Assembly: GCA_900074885.1 (NCBI GenBank)
Contig: FJUW01000066.1
Span: 1-64,000, forward strand
DNA length: 64,000 nucleotides
Direction: 5' to 3'
From: Rhynchosporium graminicola
Taxonomy: Eukaryota > Ascomycota > Leotiomycetes > Helotiales > Ploettnerulaceae
Each line of letters starts with the position of its first letter. The stretch's first letter is position 1. Position numbers and translations under genes: made by a program. Shown one piece after another: positions 1 through 11,150 of the stretch. A model generated the notes under the pieces. It did not search any database, was not told the DNA's origin, and saw nothing but the letters and a program-made list of their open reading frames with translations.

Positions 1-1134
1 CGCCTTAACGACTTCAAGTTCTTTAGCTAATATCTTATATAAGGAGGAGTATTTAAGGTTCTTCTTAGCCCTTTCCTTAAGCTTAATTCGGTAATCGCAT
101 AAGCGATAAGGAGGGAGAATATCGCTAGCTTCCTTAGAAAAGACATATACTTATTAGCTATACTCATGAGGGATCTATAGTTCTGAATCTAATTCGCTTA
201 AGCTAATAGTAAATTACTAAGCGGTTTTATAACGTTCTATAAAGTCAATAGTTAAAGATACGATAGTAGTATCGCGTTACTAAACTGCGATTCGGTCGTT
301 AAGAAGCTTATCTATCTCGTGAAGGGTAATAGAGAAGATCTTATCGTTAGAAGACTTCTAGTATTTATATAAGAGATAGAAAGCTAGGCTACTAATTACG
401 TAAATCTCTAGCGTAGAAGGCTCTAGAAGAGGTCTGAGCATACGAGGTAATCTTTATCGCTTCCGAAATGTTATAGTAGCTATTTTTATACTTTAAGTAG
501 CTTCTATAAAGTCGCGAGATAATATTCCGAGTAACTATTAGTCTATAGTATAAATTACACAAGCGTAGTCTTATGCGTAAGTCTTTAATATAGAGACTTC
601 TAATTAGGGTTAGAGTAGAGATTCACGCGGGATATAAGTAATAATATCGCTGAATCGTACGTATTTCGGCCGTATATTAGTAGCTTCTCTAGAGTATAAA
701 GACTTCTCTTTATTACTCTATTCTTATTCTTTAGGTAATAAACACTTAGGCTCGTTATATCTATAATAAGTAGTATAAACGCCGGAGAAACGGTCCTAAC
801 TGATTAGTAGTAGTAATAGAGGGTTAGTTACTTATAGAATACTCTCTAGGGGAGAGTTTTAGATGTTTTCATAGCTATAAGTCTCCCTAGAAATACGCTT
901 CCGAGCTAGTAACAGTCGTTTAATAATAGAGATAGAGTTAATAATAGCTCGAATATTAATAGGAGAGTTAGCTGCGCTTCGCTATTCCTTATACGCTTCT
1001 TAGAACTAATTAAGGCGTTCGTTTCGTTTATTAGCGTCGTGTTAGTAGCGCTAGTAGGTATAGTATTTACATAAGTCCTTAATCTCGATCGGAGAGCTAT
1101 AAACGTTACTAAGAGGAGTATATAGTAGCTAAAT
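1..1134 (-). pseudogene. B3 pol fragment: protease-RT linker region
   Basis: Reads on the minus strand, parallel to about 23630-24748 of B1, the stretch of pol between the aspartic protease and the reverse transcriptase palm. Identity is visible to the eye over the whole length, for example around 60-110. Stops fall at Gln and Trp positions. No catalytic motif lies in this piece; protease is on the far side of A1 and RT is off the window. It is a dead fragment, not an independent gene. Confidence 0.85.
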
Positions 1135-1402
1135 TATAATAATATAAGACTTAAGGTAGTATATAAGTAAGAATAAACAAGTAGGGAAGCTAAGAGCGAT
1201 CTTATATAGTCTACTACGAAGGAAATAAAAAGATAAGGAAAGAAGAAGAAGAGAGATAGAATATAAGGCACCTTATATATACATGCCGGTACTAGCCCGA
1301 TACTATACCGAGTCGGATACTAGTTCTACTGGGATACCTATGAACTTAGGCCCTAGTATCTATCCTTCTTCTCATGTGATATTCAGGTGAGCTATCGTTA
1401 TA
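1135..1402 (-). repeat. A1 3' LTR (268 bp)
   Basis: Same sequence as 8635-8902, 31921-32188 and 39430-39697, and in reverse as 56881-57148. In element sense it starts at 1402 (TGTGACGACAGC in the least mutated copies) and ends at 1135 (TCTTGTGTCGTTACA in those copies). A run of alternating T and A near the middle is the likely TATA box of the LTR promoter. Here the tips read tataat and cgttata, which is RIP decay. Confidence 0.95.
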
Positions 1403-1438
1403 TTACCCCTCCTCTAAGAAGAGCTTAACCCTAAGCTC
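1403..1438 (-). promoter_or_regulatory. A1 polypurine tract plus upstream tetraloop hairpin
   Basis: The sense strand has a purine tract (AGAGGAGGGGTAA) directly against the 3' LTR, the expected primer for plus-strand DNA synthesis. Eighteen bases upstream, at 1421-1438, is a perfect hairpin: GAGCTTA-ACCC-TAAGCTC on the plus strand. The same arrangement recurs in families B, C and E. Confidence 0.75.
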
Positions 1439-1663
1439 GGAAGGTTATAGTTTATACTAGAATTAGTCTTTATTATAACTATTTTCGTCGATATTCGCGT
1501 AATAAGCGCTAGCTGCTCTTTAGTAGTAGTAAATTCTTTATTAAGTTCTGACTAGTTACGTCGCTATAACGGTACTATATTAGTCGTAGCTTCTAAATCG
1601 GGCGGTAAGCAGTATTTACTTTATCTATTTATAGTAGGAGTTAAGTTTAAGTAGGGCGTAGAG

Positions 1664-1673
1664 TATATAAAGG
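1664..1673 (+). promoter_or_regulatory. Candidate TATA box of the antisense gene in A1
   Basis: tatataaagg lies 67 bp upstream of the proposed start of the antisense gene and is followed by a pyrimidine-rich leader. A2 has the identical box at 32450-32459, again 67 bp from the start. Spacing and conservation fit a core promoter; nothing here shows that it was used. Confidence 0.5.
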
Positions 1674-1851
1674 AAGGGGTTTATTAATATTAGAGCCTTT
1701 CCTTTTCAACCGCGATAACTACTTTAACTTATAAGTTTACTCTCCTTAGACTGCGATATAGCTCCTATAGTAGGTATTATTACTAACTACTATAGTAGTC
1801 TGCTATAATCTTATATATTAATCGACCTAATTAACTCTTCTCTTAATATAA

Positions 1852-1933
1852 GTAAGTTTCTTATCTTAGTTTTAGAGATAGTCCTTAAGTGTAGTATAAG
1901 GGTTTCACGGATCTATAACGCTAACTCCTATAG
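1852..1933 (+). other. Predicted spliceosomal intron 1 of the antisense gene (82 bp)
   Basis: Donor GTAAGT, branch-like CGCTAAC ending 9 bases before the acceptor CTATAG. Phase 1: the codon split is a|tg, restoring Met. It moves the frame from register 0 (exon 1) to register 1 (exon 2), which is where each side is open. A2 has the same intron, also 82 bp, at 32638-32719. Confidence 0.65.
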
Positions 1934-2412
1934 TGCCTTTACTAGTTCCTGCCGGTGCTCTTTCGGCGGCGTATTATATATATTACATAAGATATATTCG
2001 CGCATTCCTTAAGATAAAGTATAATAATACTCTTATTTTAGAACTCTTATACTTATTTAATAAGCTTAACTCTAAGCTTTATAAGTATTATTCGGCGTTA
2101 AAGAGTAGTTATAAGTATATAAGTTACTTAAATATAAACGTAGTTATATATACTAATACGTTATAGTTACCTGATTACGTTAATATAGAGTATATTATTT
2201 TATCTAGTTTACTTCCTAGCGGCGAAGCTAAGGATACGGAGCTGAATCGGGGTAGTATCGTAGCTACTTATAAGGCTATTAATCGGATCTATTATCTCAC
2301 GAAATCTGCTGCTCTTACTATTATATTAGAGATTACTACTATATAATTAGCAGAGACTTAAGCTTTAAGGCGTTCTATAGAGAAAGTATTTAAGGAGTTA
2401 GAGTTTATTAAG

Positions 2413-2468
2413 GTAATAAGTTACGATCTTAAACCTTTAGATACTAGTATAATACTAACGTGATATAG
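2413..2468 (+). other. Predicted spliceosomal intron 2 of the antisense gene (56 bp)
   Basis: Exon ends AAG, donor GTAATAAGT, textbook fungal branch site TACTAAC, acceptor ATATAG. Phase 0, joining a codon ending at 2412 with one starting at 2469; the open frame changes register exactly here. A2 has the same 56-bp intron at 33199-33254, with the branch site partly decayed. The length is typical of filamentous fungi. Confidence 0.72.
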
Positions 2469-2913
2469 GATTTAGATCTTCTAATAGTTAATTCGGCGGA
2501 ATCTAAGTTAATAGCTAAAATAGCGTTAAAGTAGATAAAGGAATTAAATAGTATTATATAGGAATTTGTAAAGAAAGCTATATTTAAGGCTACGATATTT
2601 AACGTTAGGAGAAAGAGGAATTTACCTTCTAGTTCAGAGATAGTATCGGATCTAAATACTCTTAGACTCTCTCTAAAGAAGAAAGCCCGTAGGATTAGCT
2701 ATTATACTCGGTCTGCTACTAGGGCTATATTAGCAGATTTAGGTAAGGAGTTAGATATAGTAGTTCTAGTTCTAGATTTACTAGAAGCTCCGGAGAACTT
2801 AGGAGAGAAAGCTAGTAAGGTAGAAGTAGTTAAAGAAGTAGAGTTTTAGATATAGTATTATTACGGAGTATAATTAGGGGATTATTCCTAGTAATAAATT
2901 CTAATACTAGTAA

Positions 2914-5900
2914 CTATAATAGCTTATTATCCTCTAAGTAACTATAGTTATCTATTCCGTCTTCTTAGGCCTTAATCTATTAATCTAGTTTACACGGAGG
3001 TCTAGGTTTACTTAGGTTAATAGCGTAGAAGTCTCTAAGCTTATACGAAGTACTTATTAGGTCGGAAGCGTTATACTAAGTTAGGTCCGGGTCGTGACTT
3101 AGCTAGCTAACTTAATACTTCAGATTACCTCTTAGGAGCTATATAGCGAGTATATCTTATAACTCTTACTCTTCTTAAGTAGTAATAACCTCCGGGGGTA
3201 GGTTTAGTAACTCCTAGCCTAGTAATAAGTCGTCCGAGTCCTTAAAGAGTAATTCAGGAGCGAATATATCGTATATAGAAGATCTCGGGGGTAAATCTAG
3301 CTTATAGGAGTATCCGATCTTAGCTAGGACCTAGTATAGTCTTACCTAGAGACTAGATAGCTTCTTACTTAGCTAGTGATTCTTAAGGTTCCTTATAAAG
3401 AGAAATACCTTATCTCTAACTTCCTAGTCGATACTACACCGTTTCGGGTAAGTTACGGCGCTTATCTTATACTAAGTAGCTAGTATATTAGCTTTTATAA
3501 CCTCGATAGCGGATTTAGTATATTTAGCTAAAGATTTAGTATCAGTATAGTTAAGCTTCTCTTGTAGTATCGATCCGGTAAGTTACTTCTAGTCCTAGCT
3601 ATTCCGTAGTAATATACTATATTTAAAGGTATATAGCGCTATACTAATAGAGTCGTGAGGCAGGATTACTTAAGCGCGGTCTATTATCAGTAGTAGTTCA
3701 CCCTAGTTACTCTAGTAGTAATTAACGAAAGGTCTAAAGCGTTAGTTAATATACTAATTCATAATCTCCGTTTATCTATTAGTTTACTAGTAGAAGAAAG
3801 TAGAGAGCTTAACCTTAACTCTAATTATATAGTAAAACTCTTACTAGAAGGATAAGATTAACTAAGCTCCTCAGTCGGATATAATTAACTTAGGAGTATA
3901 TCCGAAACGATATATCTATTAGATAAATAATATCGCTATCTCGCGGGTATCGATATTATAATAGTATAGTATCGATATAGAGTCCTTCCTTAGGCGGTCG
4001 ATAAATACTAATATCCTATTAAATCCTTAGTTATCAGGCGAGAAGTCCTTAAAATCTATAGCTAAGTGCTATATTAGGTAGCTAGGTACCGGTAATAAGT
4101 AGAGGAATTTTTACTGTTTCGTTTGCTTCGGATAAGAGTATTAATAGGAGCGGTAATTGCGAGTATACTATTTCATATCCGATACGAGTCCTTTCTAGTA
4201 GTAATAAGTAGAAATTATTTTAGCAGTCTTACGAGTATTTAGATAAGCAGAGGAAACTTAATCGTAGACTTCACTAATTAAATAGGTATATAGCAGGGTA
4301 TAGCGTTATACGTATAGATAACTATTATAAAGTAGTAAACTATTATTAATAGTATAGCTATCTCCTAATATATTCTATTTATTAGAGAACGATTCTTAGT
4401 TGAATTAGTATAGTTTCTCGATTAAATTAAAGGAATTATATACGAGTTCTAGTAGCGTATTAGTCCCTAGCGATATTAGGTATATATAACTAATTTAATT
4501 AATATAATACTTAGCTAGTTTCGCGTTAATTCTAGAGTCTAAGTAGTCTAGAGGTAATAAAACCCGAGATCTACTATCCTATTTCTGTTATTCCTATATC
4601 CTTAGATCTTATTCCCTATAGCTAAGGATATTAGCTTTAGCGTTATCTTTACTAAGCGTATATATAATTTGAAAGTTGAATTCAGAAAGGAATTCTATTT
4701 ATCTAGCTTACTTATTAGTTAGGACCTTAGTAATTATAAAGTATTCTAAGGATCGATAGTCCGTATATACGCTAGTATAGCGTCGTAGAGATATAAGTTC
4801 TAGTCTCTATTTCCGGAAAGACTTAATAATAGTATATAGCTCTTTATCGTAGATCTTCTAGTTTAGTTTATATCTATTAAGAATATAGGAGTAGAATCTA
4901 ATTAGATACTACTAGTTATCTTTATATAATTAGGAGATAACTCTAGCTATTATACTATTAGAAGTATTAGTTTCTAGTTTAGTTTATAATTCAGGGTCGA
5001 AATAGTATAGTTTCTATACTAATAGTAGCTATTAATATAAATCGTTAAAGGACTTCTTATAATCGTTAGTAAAATTCTATAGTACTATAGGCCGAGTAAG
5101 TACTAAGAGAAGTTTAGCGATAAGGCCGAAATTCCGAATAAATTAATAGTAGAACTTATAGAGTCTTAGGAAGGATTTCATAGCTATTACTATTTCAGGG
5201 TACTTCTAGTCTACTAACGGTATTACCTTCTCAGGATCTGGCTCGATTCCGTTAGTAGTAACGATATATCCGAGGTATTTAGTCTAAGTAATATAGAATT
5301 CGCTTTTCTTAATATCTACTTAAAGTCTAGTATCTATTAAGTATCGTAGTATTAATTTGATATATTCCTTATATTCCTAGAGCGTTTCCGAGTATATAAG
5401 GATATTATCTAGGTAAGCTATATAGAAATTATCCAGGTAGTCTAGTAGTATATTATTTATATATCACTAGTATATATTAGGTCTATTATAGAGCTTAAAA
5501 GGTAGTACTTTGCATTTATAGGATCCGAAGCGAGTTTAGAAGGTAATATACTCCTCTGATTCAGGGTTTATACAGATATAGTTAAATACTACTCGGATAT
5601 CTAGTTTAGTAAAGATTACTACTTTAGATATACGAGTTAAGAGCTTATCGATCCTAGGTATTAGGTATAAATCCTTTCGAGTGATTATATTAAGCTTATA
5701 ATAGATAATATAGAAGCGTAATCCTCTATCGGCCTTCTTAACGAATAGTATAAGTAATATAAAGGGACTTTAGCTAGATTCGATAAATCCCTTATCTAGG
5801 TTCTCTATAAGATACTCCTTAGTTACTTATAATTCGTCTGTAGATTACTAATATAGGGGCGAATATACGTTAGGTAATAGTTCTTCTAGAATAATTTTAT

Positions 5901-6800
5901 AATCGTATAAGCGATACAGCGGAAGAATATTAGAATCCCGCTTAGAAAAGGCTTCCTTAAGGGTATAGTACTATTCCGGTAGCTTTTTAGCTACGAGTTA
6001 TTCGGTATTAGGATCCTTAGGAGAGTTACTATTTAGATAGTCTTATAAGAGGCGGTCTATCTCGTAGATACTAGTAAAGAATAATTCGGAACCTTTACGT
6101 TTTATATTAAAGTAAAAAGCTATAGTACTAATTTAGTAAATCGGAACTAGTTTCTAGATCCTTAGAGGTTAAGAGAAGCACTTACAGTAGGATTTCGGCG
6201 CAAGTACTTTTCTCGATAAATTCGGAGCGGAAAGGGGTTCGGATTCCTTAGCGATAAGCGGAAATAAGTTAAAGAGTAAGGACGATACGTTAATATACTA
6301 TATTACTACTATTTAGTATAATCGGTATTAGTCTAGCTAGTTTATAGCTAAGTCCTACGCGTTAGTATCGATTTAGTAAGATCGATTAATATTAGGTTTA
6401 TAAGGCAGTAGAGTTATAATTATCTCCTTATTATATTAGAGGGTAGCTAGATAGCGTTCCGACTATAGTAGCTTATAGTAGAGCGTATCTAGCTTAACTT
6501 GAAATCGTTATATCTATTTGATACTAATAATTATATCTTATTATTCTAAATCGAGAAGAATAAAAGGGTAGTTATAAATACGCTTACTATTAATAGAAAG
6601 GTATAAACATATGAAATAGGTGATATAGGTTCTAATAGACTATTAGAAACTACGTATTAGAATAGAATAAAGTAATAGCTCGATTTTAATACTAAGAGCC
6701 CCTAATAGTTATCTAGTAAGAGTGCGATTAATAAATAAATAACTATTCGCTTCAGTATTAATCAAGCTATTTATAGAGACTCTTAGCTTATTTATACTAA
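2914..6800 (-). pseudogene. A1 pol: protease, RT, RNase H, integrase, chromodomain
   Basis: One frame runs from protease to stop without a frameshift. The protease active site reads N-T-E-A at 6748-6759 where A2 has D-T-K-A and the family norm is D-T/S-G-A. RT begins near 5725 (FYIDYYKLN-like) and its catalytic box is YLDN at 5404-5415, a RIP change from YLDD. Integrase occupies about 4500-3300 and a chromodomain about 3210-2960 (KYRVSWLGH-like core with Trp codons turned to TAG). The stop is at 2914-2916. Many TAG/TAA at Gln and Trp positions make it non-functional. Pol is in the -1 frame relative to gag. Confidence 0.9.
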
Positions 6801-8600
6801 CTATAGTTAAGTATATAAATTACTTACCTCTTATCAGGGAGTTAAGGTCTAGATTAGAGAGATTATATTTATATAGACCTAAGAAAGAGTTTTTACTTAA
6901 GCCTTATTATTTCTCTCTAGTATTAGTCTAGATTCGGAGGGTATATTTTCTACTACTTCTTTAGTTACTTAATCCTCTTCTGGAAATTTATTAATTAATT
7001 AAACTTTAGGCAGATTAGGGTAGTCTAGCTTAATATAACCGAGCTATTTATAATTATAATACCTAAGGGGTTCTCCAGTTGAGGTAGTAAGGCGTTTTAG
7101 CGCGAAGGGAGTACTAGCTTATACCGGGGTAGAAGTATATACGTATAATACGAGAGTAGTTTATCGAGGAGCTAAGCTTAAGGACTAGTAAGAAGTAGAA
7201 CTAGTAGTAGTTATAGTAGTAATAGTAGGCTTACGGTACTATACCTAAGCAGTAGCTTTCTCGGGATAGGTACGTTCTGAGTTATAGCGATACTCGGTAT
7301 TAAAAGAAAATAAGGATCTAACTATAGAAGCGTAGTCCTTATTCTACGTTAGTTTAATAATAAGGGTTAAAACGCGTAAGGATAGTATAATCTTATCCTA
7401 TATATAGAAGAACTACTCTTTCTTTTTAATCTTACTTTAGATAGTAGCGCTTTAAAATCGACTACGAAACTCAGCGAAAGTCTTGCATATATAGCTAGGT
7501 TATTATATTTCTAGGTAGTAGAAAGCGTTATAATAATTATCTTCTTCTAAACTAGTAAGAAAGTTCTTCTTTAATAAAGAGATTATTTTATCACTAGTTT
7601 TAAACTTATTAGTAAAGTACTAAAGCGTAAGATACTCCTTAGCTAATCTAGTAATTAGCTCCTATACGAGAACGCGCTAGGAGAAGTCTATAGGGTAGTA
7701 GTTAGCGTTTATAGCTAGCTAGTCTCGTATCGATACTCTCTATTAGAGGAAAGTAAGGTCTGATCTATTATCTAGAGGTAGGATCTTCTTAGTAAGATAA
7801 GACTTCTTAGGGTATAACTCTACTGATTTAGCGCTAGGAGAGGGAGATAGTTTATTAGGAATAGTATCTTCTCTCTCAGTACTATATATCGGAATAGAGT
7901 TTATTAGGTTATTGAACTTTACTATACGCGGAGATTATAGTATTAGTTCTAGTAGGAGAGTCGAAGATAAGCGAGGGACTCCTATAAGGAACTTATCTTA
8001 TACGGAGATTAGTCTATCTATAGTATCTTCTAGAGAGTTATTCTTTTCCTCTTAGTCCGCTAATTATTATAAGAGGGAATAGATTAGGTTCGAGTTACCT
8101 ATAGTAGTAAGAGTACTTAGCGATTATACTCTTAGTGAATTTCGCTTTTATTTTCTTTTCCCTCTTAGTTAGTACTTCCTTAATAAGGTATTAACGTTCT
8201 CTAGGGCAGGAGACGTTTAGGGTAAAGAAGGGTATAATAGATTAGGTTCAGAGGTAGAGTAGGAGGGATCGCGTCGAGTTCCTTTAGAACTAGAGGAGTC
8301 TCTAGTTTATTAGTTAAGAGTTATAATAGTAGCTTAAAAAAAGGTATATTAAGGCTATTTTAGTAGTAATATATAGAAGTTAAAGTTCTAGGGTATTTAT
8401 TATACTTTCTTTAAAATCTATTTATAATTCCTTTATACTAAGAGGGTTATTAAAGGAGCGTTAGCGAAAACTTCCTCTATTATACTATTTGCGATAAGCT
8501 AAATTAAACCCTAATTTATAGTTATCCGAGAGATCTCTAGTATCTTAGCTATATACAAGTAGTTATCGAATAATTAACTTAGTAGTAAGATATTATAGTA
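6801..8600 (-). pseudogene. A1 gag with CCHC zinc knuckle
   Basis: Capsid-nucleocapsid region just inside the 5' LTR. A zinc knuckle lies at about 7017-7061: C-x2-C-x4-H-x4-C spacing, with three of the four ligands changed to Tyr (TGT/TGC to TAT/TAC, CAT/CAC to TAT/TAC), a direct RIP effect. The N-terminal start was not located; 8500-8634 is probably leader. The boundaries given are approximate. Confidence 0.75.
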
Positions 8601-8634
8601 AGCTATCTCTAGCTATCTTAATCTTTTTTTTTAA

Positions 8635-8902
8635 TATAACGATATAAGACTTAAAGCGGTATATAAGTAAGAATAAATAAGTAGGGAGGCTAAGAGCGAT
8701 CTTATATAGTCTACTACGAAGGAAATAAAAAGATAAGGAAAGAAGAAGAAGAGAGATAGAGTATAAAGTACCTTATATATATATACTAGTACTAACCCGA
8801 TACTATACCGAGTCGGATACTAGTTCTGCCGGGATACCTATAAACTTAGGCCTTAGTATCTATCCTTCTTCTTATATGATATTCAGGTGAGCTATCGTTA
8901 TA
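8635..8902 (-). repeat. A1 5' LTR (268 bp)
   Basis: Matches the LTR at 1135-1402 in length and, apart from scattered C/T and G/A differences, in sequence. It ends at 8902 against the duplicated target taaat. The sense-strand sequence just inside the element (ttaaataaaaagattaa) would hold the primer binding site; I could not match it to a tRNA. Confidence 0.94.
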
Positions 8903-10781
8903 TAAATAATCTATCGTTTAGAGGTATCTAAGAGTACTTAATATTCCGAAAGCCAGGTCCTTCTAAGTATAATACTATAGTTTCCGAGAGTAGTAATAAG
9001 AAAGGGGGTAAATACCTGAACGTGACGATCTACTATTAAATTAAGTATCGTATAGTGACTAATAGTACTACTATTAACGCTATTAAAGCCTTTAATAGGA
9101 ATTACGTTTAGCAGAGGGTAAATTGAAAGTTTTAAGAAGAAGGAAAGGGATTTAAGAAAAGAATAATTAATAAAATAATATCTATTAGCTCTAGAATCGA
9201 GAAGTGCGGGTAGCTTATACGAGAGTCTATTCTTAGTAAGAGTAGTACGTATAGTGAACGATTAACTACTAAGAAGCTTCGTAAGGTTAAGATATCGTAT
9301 ATCTCGTATACTACCTAGGAAGGAGTCTTTCCCTAGGCGTAGTCTTTTGCTAGCGGTTTAATATACTCCTAGGCGTTATCGTACGTCTCTTTATTATTAT
9401 TATCTTCTAACTCGCTATAAACGTCGTTATTAGCGTTAATTACATTAATTCGATACGGAGTATTAGGTCGAGCTGACGACGAGCGTAAGTATAAGGTAGG
9501 CGTAAAGTAATAAGGAGTATTCGCCGGCGATTATAAACGAGGCGTATAATTTCGTAAAGAGTATAGTACTTATTTACTAGTCATACTAGTATTCTCAGGC
9601 GTAAGAAGACTAATTTGCGGATAAGAAGAGGAGTTAGTACTACAGCGCTAGGAGGAGGTATTTATAGGGCGTTCCCGAGTCGCGCTAGCCTTAGCCGAAG
9701 ACTCGGAATAGTAGGTCATTTCAATAAATTAACCTTAGTCTTCAGCTTATATAGCCTTAACGTATTCTTCTAGTATCCTTAACGTTCAGTACTATTAGAA
9801 GAGCTATTTCAATAGCTATAAAAGTAGCTTCTCATATAAGTCAATTTTCAGAGTCGATTAATTATTTACTATAGCTTTACGAGCTAGCGTACGAAACTCG
9901 TAGTAGAACGTCCAGAAGGTCTACTTATAATCTATCTTTAGCGCGGAGTAGCTAGCTCTTACAGTTTATTAGTTGTATAGATTAGATAAGAAAGAGACGA
10001 GTTAAGTGATCATATCGAGTGAATCGATTATACTACCTTCTTCGTTATATTCTAGTTCTAAGAATAAGGGTTCTAGGTAGGTTCTAGCTATTCCTTCTGT
10101 TTAGTTAAGTAACTAATCTTTATAGTAGTCTTCGTCGATAAAGTAGCTAGAGTAGCGCCGGAGGGCGTTACGTATCTAAACTTCATAGAGTTTTAGAGAG
10201 TAGTCGATTCTATTAGAGAGCTTATTTAGAAGGTTTAGTATCTTCTCTATACGCGTAGCGTATAATATTAACGATATTCCTCCGGTAGATTATTCTAAAA
10301 AATAATTATAAAGAATAAGAGTAGCGTTATCTTCTTTAATTAATAGTAGTAGTATTATACGCGATTAAATATTATCAAACGATATAGACTTAGTAGAGCG
10401 CTAAGTAATCAACTAGCGTAGTTCTAGGAACTTATCCCGTAACTAGTATAGTTCTGCAGATAAGTTAGCGTTTAATTATCTCTCTTCCGCGAGCTTCCTT
10501 TCTGCCTCTTATAGCTAGTAAGCGCGGTCTTCCTATAAGTTACTTATAGTTACTATTAATATAAGGGTATTATCAGGGAGGTTTAGCGACTTAGTAAGTT
10601 CGTTGATTATAGTAGGAGTTAGGAAGCTTAACTCGGACGAGGTGTTATCGCGAGTACTCTCTACTATAGAGAGAGGTAGGTTATAGCGAGTATTACGAGT
10701 CGCCGAAGAATAAGAGGTAGAGGGAGTCGGAGAACTAGTAGTCAATTTATCGGACTTAGGTTACTTCGGTTTAGGTACTAT
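8903..10781 (-). pseudogene. B3 gag
   Basis: Gag of the B family resumed beyond the A1 insertion, with the protease start at its left end. By comparison with B1 and B2 the start codon is at 10781, where ATG has become ATA in a good Kozak-like context. An undisturbed stretch of 70 codons in this frame runs 10745-10533. The conserved gag-pol junction (CCTAGGGAAAG on the sense strand) is at about 9330-9345. Stops are RIP-type. Confidence 0.85.
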
Positions 10782-10915
10782 TCTTTAAGTTTATACTTAG
10801 TATAGGCCTTCTCTATATAGCGTAGTCTCTTACGTTTAGTAGCTCTAGGCATAGAGGTATAATATAAGTAGATATTTACTATCTTCCTAGACGTAGGTAA
10901 AAGAGTTATAGATAA

Positions 10916-11150
10916 TATAATACTTACTCTAGAAAGGTCTTAAAACTACCTGAGTAATAAGACCTTATATTACTATAAATATAAAGTAGTAAGAATCACT
11001 TGAGAATCTATAACTAAGGAGTAAAGAAGTAGAGAGAGAATAGAAGTATATATATGAAAAGGGGCCCCTAAACTCTACTCGTGTAATCTCGCTTAGCAGT
11101 AAGTGTTTCTACTAATAGGGAGAGACCTCTAAACCTGACCAGTCGTCATA
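10916..11150 (-). repeat. B3 5' LTR (235 bp)
   Basis: Same length as both B1 LTRs. In sense it starts at 11150 with TATGACGACT and ends at 10916 with the decayed TATA tip (CGTCACA in B1's 3' LTR). It contains the family's pyrimidine-rich block after a short TATA-like run near 11050. Confidence 0.93.

Larger units (their letters stand above)
1731..2891 (+). pseudogene. Antisense accessory gene of family A, three exons, RIP-degraded (A1 copy)
   Basis: Unrecognised protein encoded opposite to gag-pol. Exons 1731-1851, 1934-2412 and 2469-2891 total 1023 nt (340 codons plus stop). The proposed start reads ATA, taken as a RIP-mutated ATG, and is uncertain. About nine internal TAA/TAG codons occur, against one per ten or so codons in most other frames. 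Intron 1 is phase 1 and intron 2 phase 0, and each joins the only open frames on either side. Visible parts: a hydrophobic stretch early in exon 2 (VPAGALSAAYYIYY), then a charged Lys/Glu-rich C-terminal half (KELDIVV, EAPENLGEKAS). It ends about 20 bp from the pol stop at 2914, tail to tail. A competing minus-strand frame over exon 3 alone is also fairly open but breaks down over exon 2. Confidence 0.65.
1135..8902 (-). mobile_element. A1: full-length Ty3/Gypsy chromovirus with an extra antisense gene
   Basis: A 7768-bp element with two 268-bp LTRs (1135-1402 and 8635-8902) and a perfect 5-bp target duplication taaat. In sense (minus) order it has 5' LTR, gag with a CCHC knuckle, protease, RT, RNase H, integrase, chromodomain, pol stop at 2914, then an unusually long 1.5-kb 3' region that holds a plus-strand reading frame, then hairpin, polypurine tract and 3' LTR. 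The LTR tips have decayed from TGT..ACA to TATA-like ends. It matches A2 (7777 bp) throughout. Inserted in B3. Confidence 0.95.
1..11150 (-). mobile_element. B3: Ty3/Gypsy chromovirus copy, 5' part, split by A1
   Basis: Minus-strand copy of the same family as the complete element at 21372-27935. Base 1 corresponds to about 24748 of that copy (just upstream of reverse transcriptase), so the RT-integrase part and 3' LTR lie beyond the left edge. The element is interrupted at 1135-8902 by A1, whose insertion duplicated taaat (1130-1134 and 8903-8907). Its 5' LTR ends at 11150 and the right flank begins tttct; the matching left duplication is outside the window. The body is rich in TAA and TAG in all frames, as expected from RIP. 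Confidence 0.93.

Noticed and set aside
2480..2860. Minus-strand open stretch over exon 3 of the antisense gene, read as a pol extension
   Set aside because: It has few stops locally but is Phe/Ser-rich, collapses over exon 2 in every minus frame, and pol has a natural end at 2914 equivalent to the end of B1 pol.
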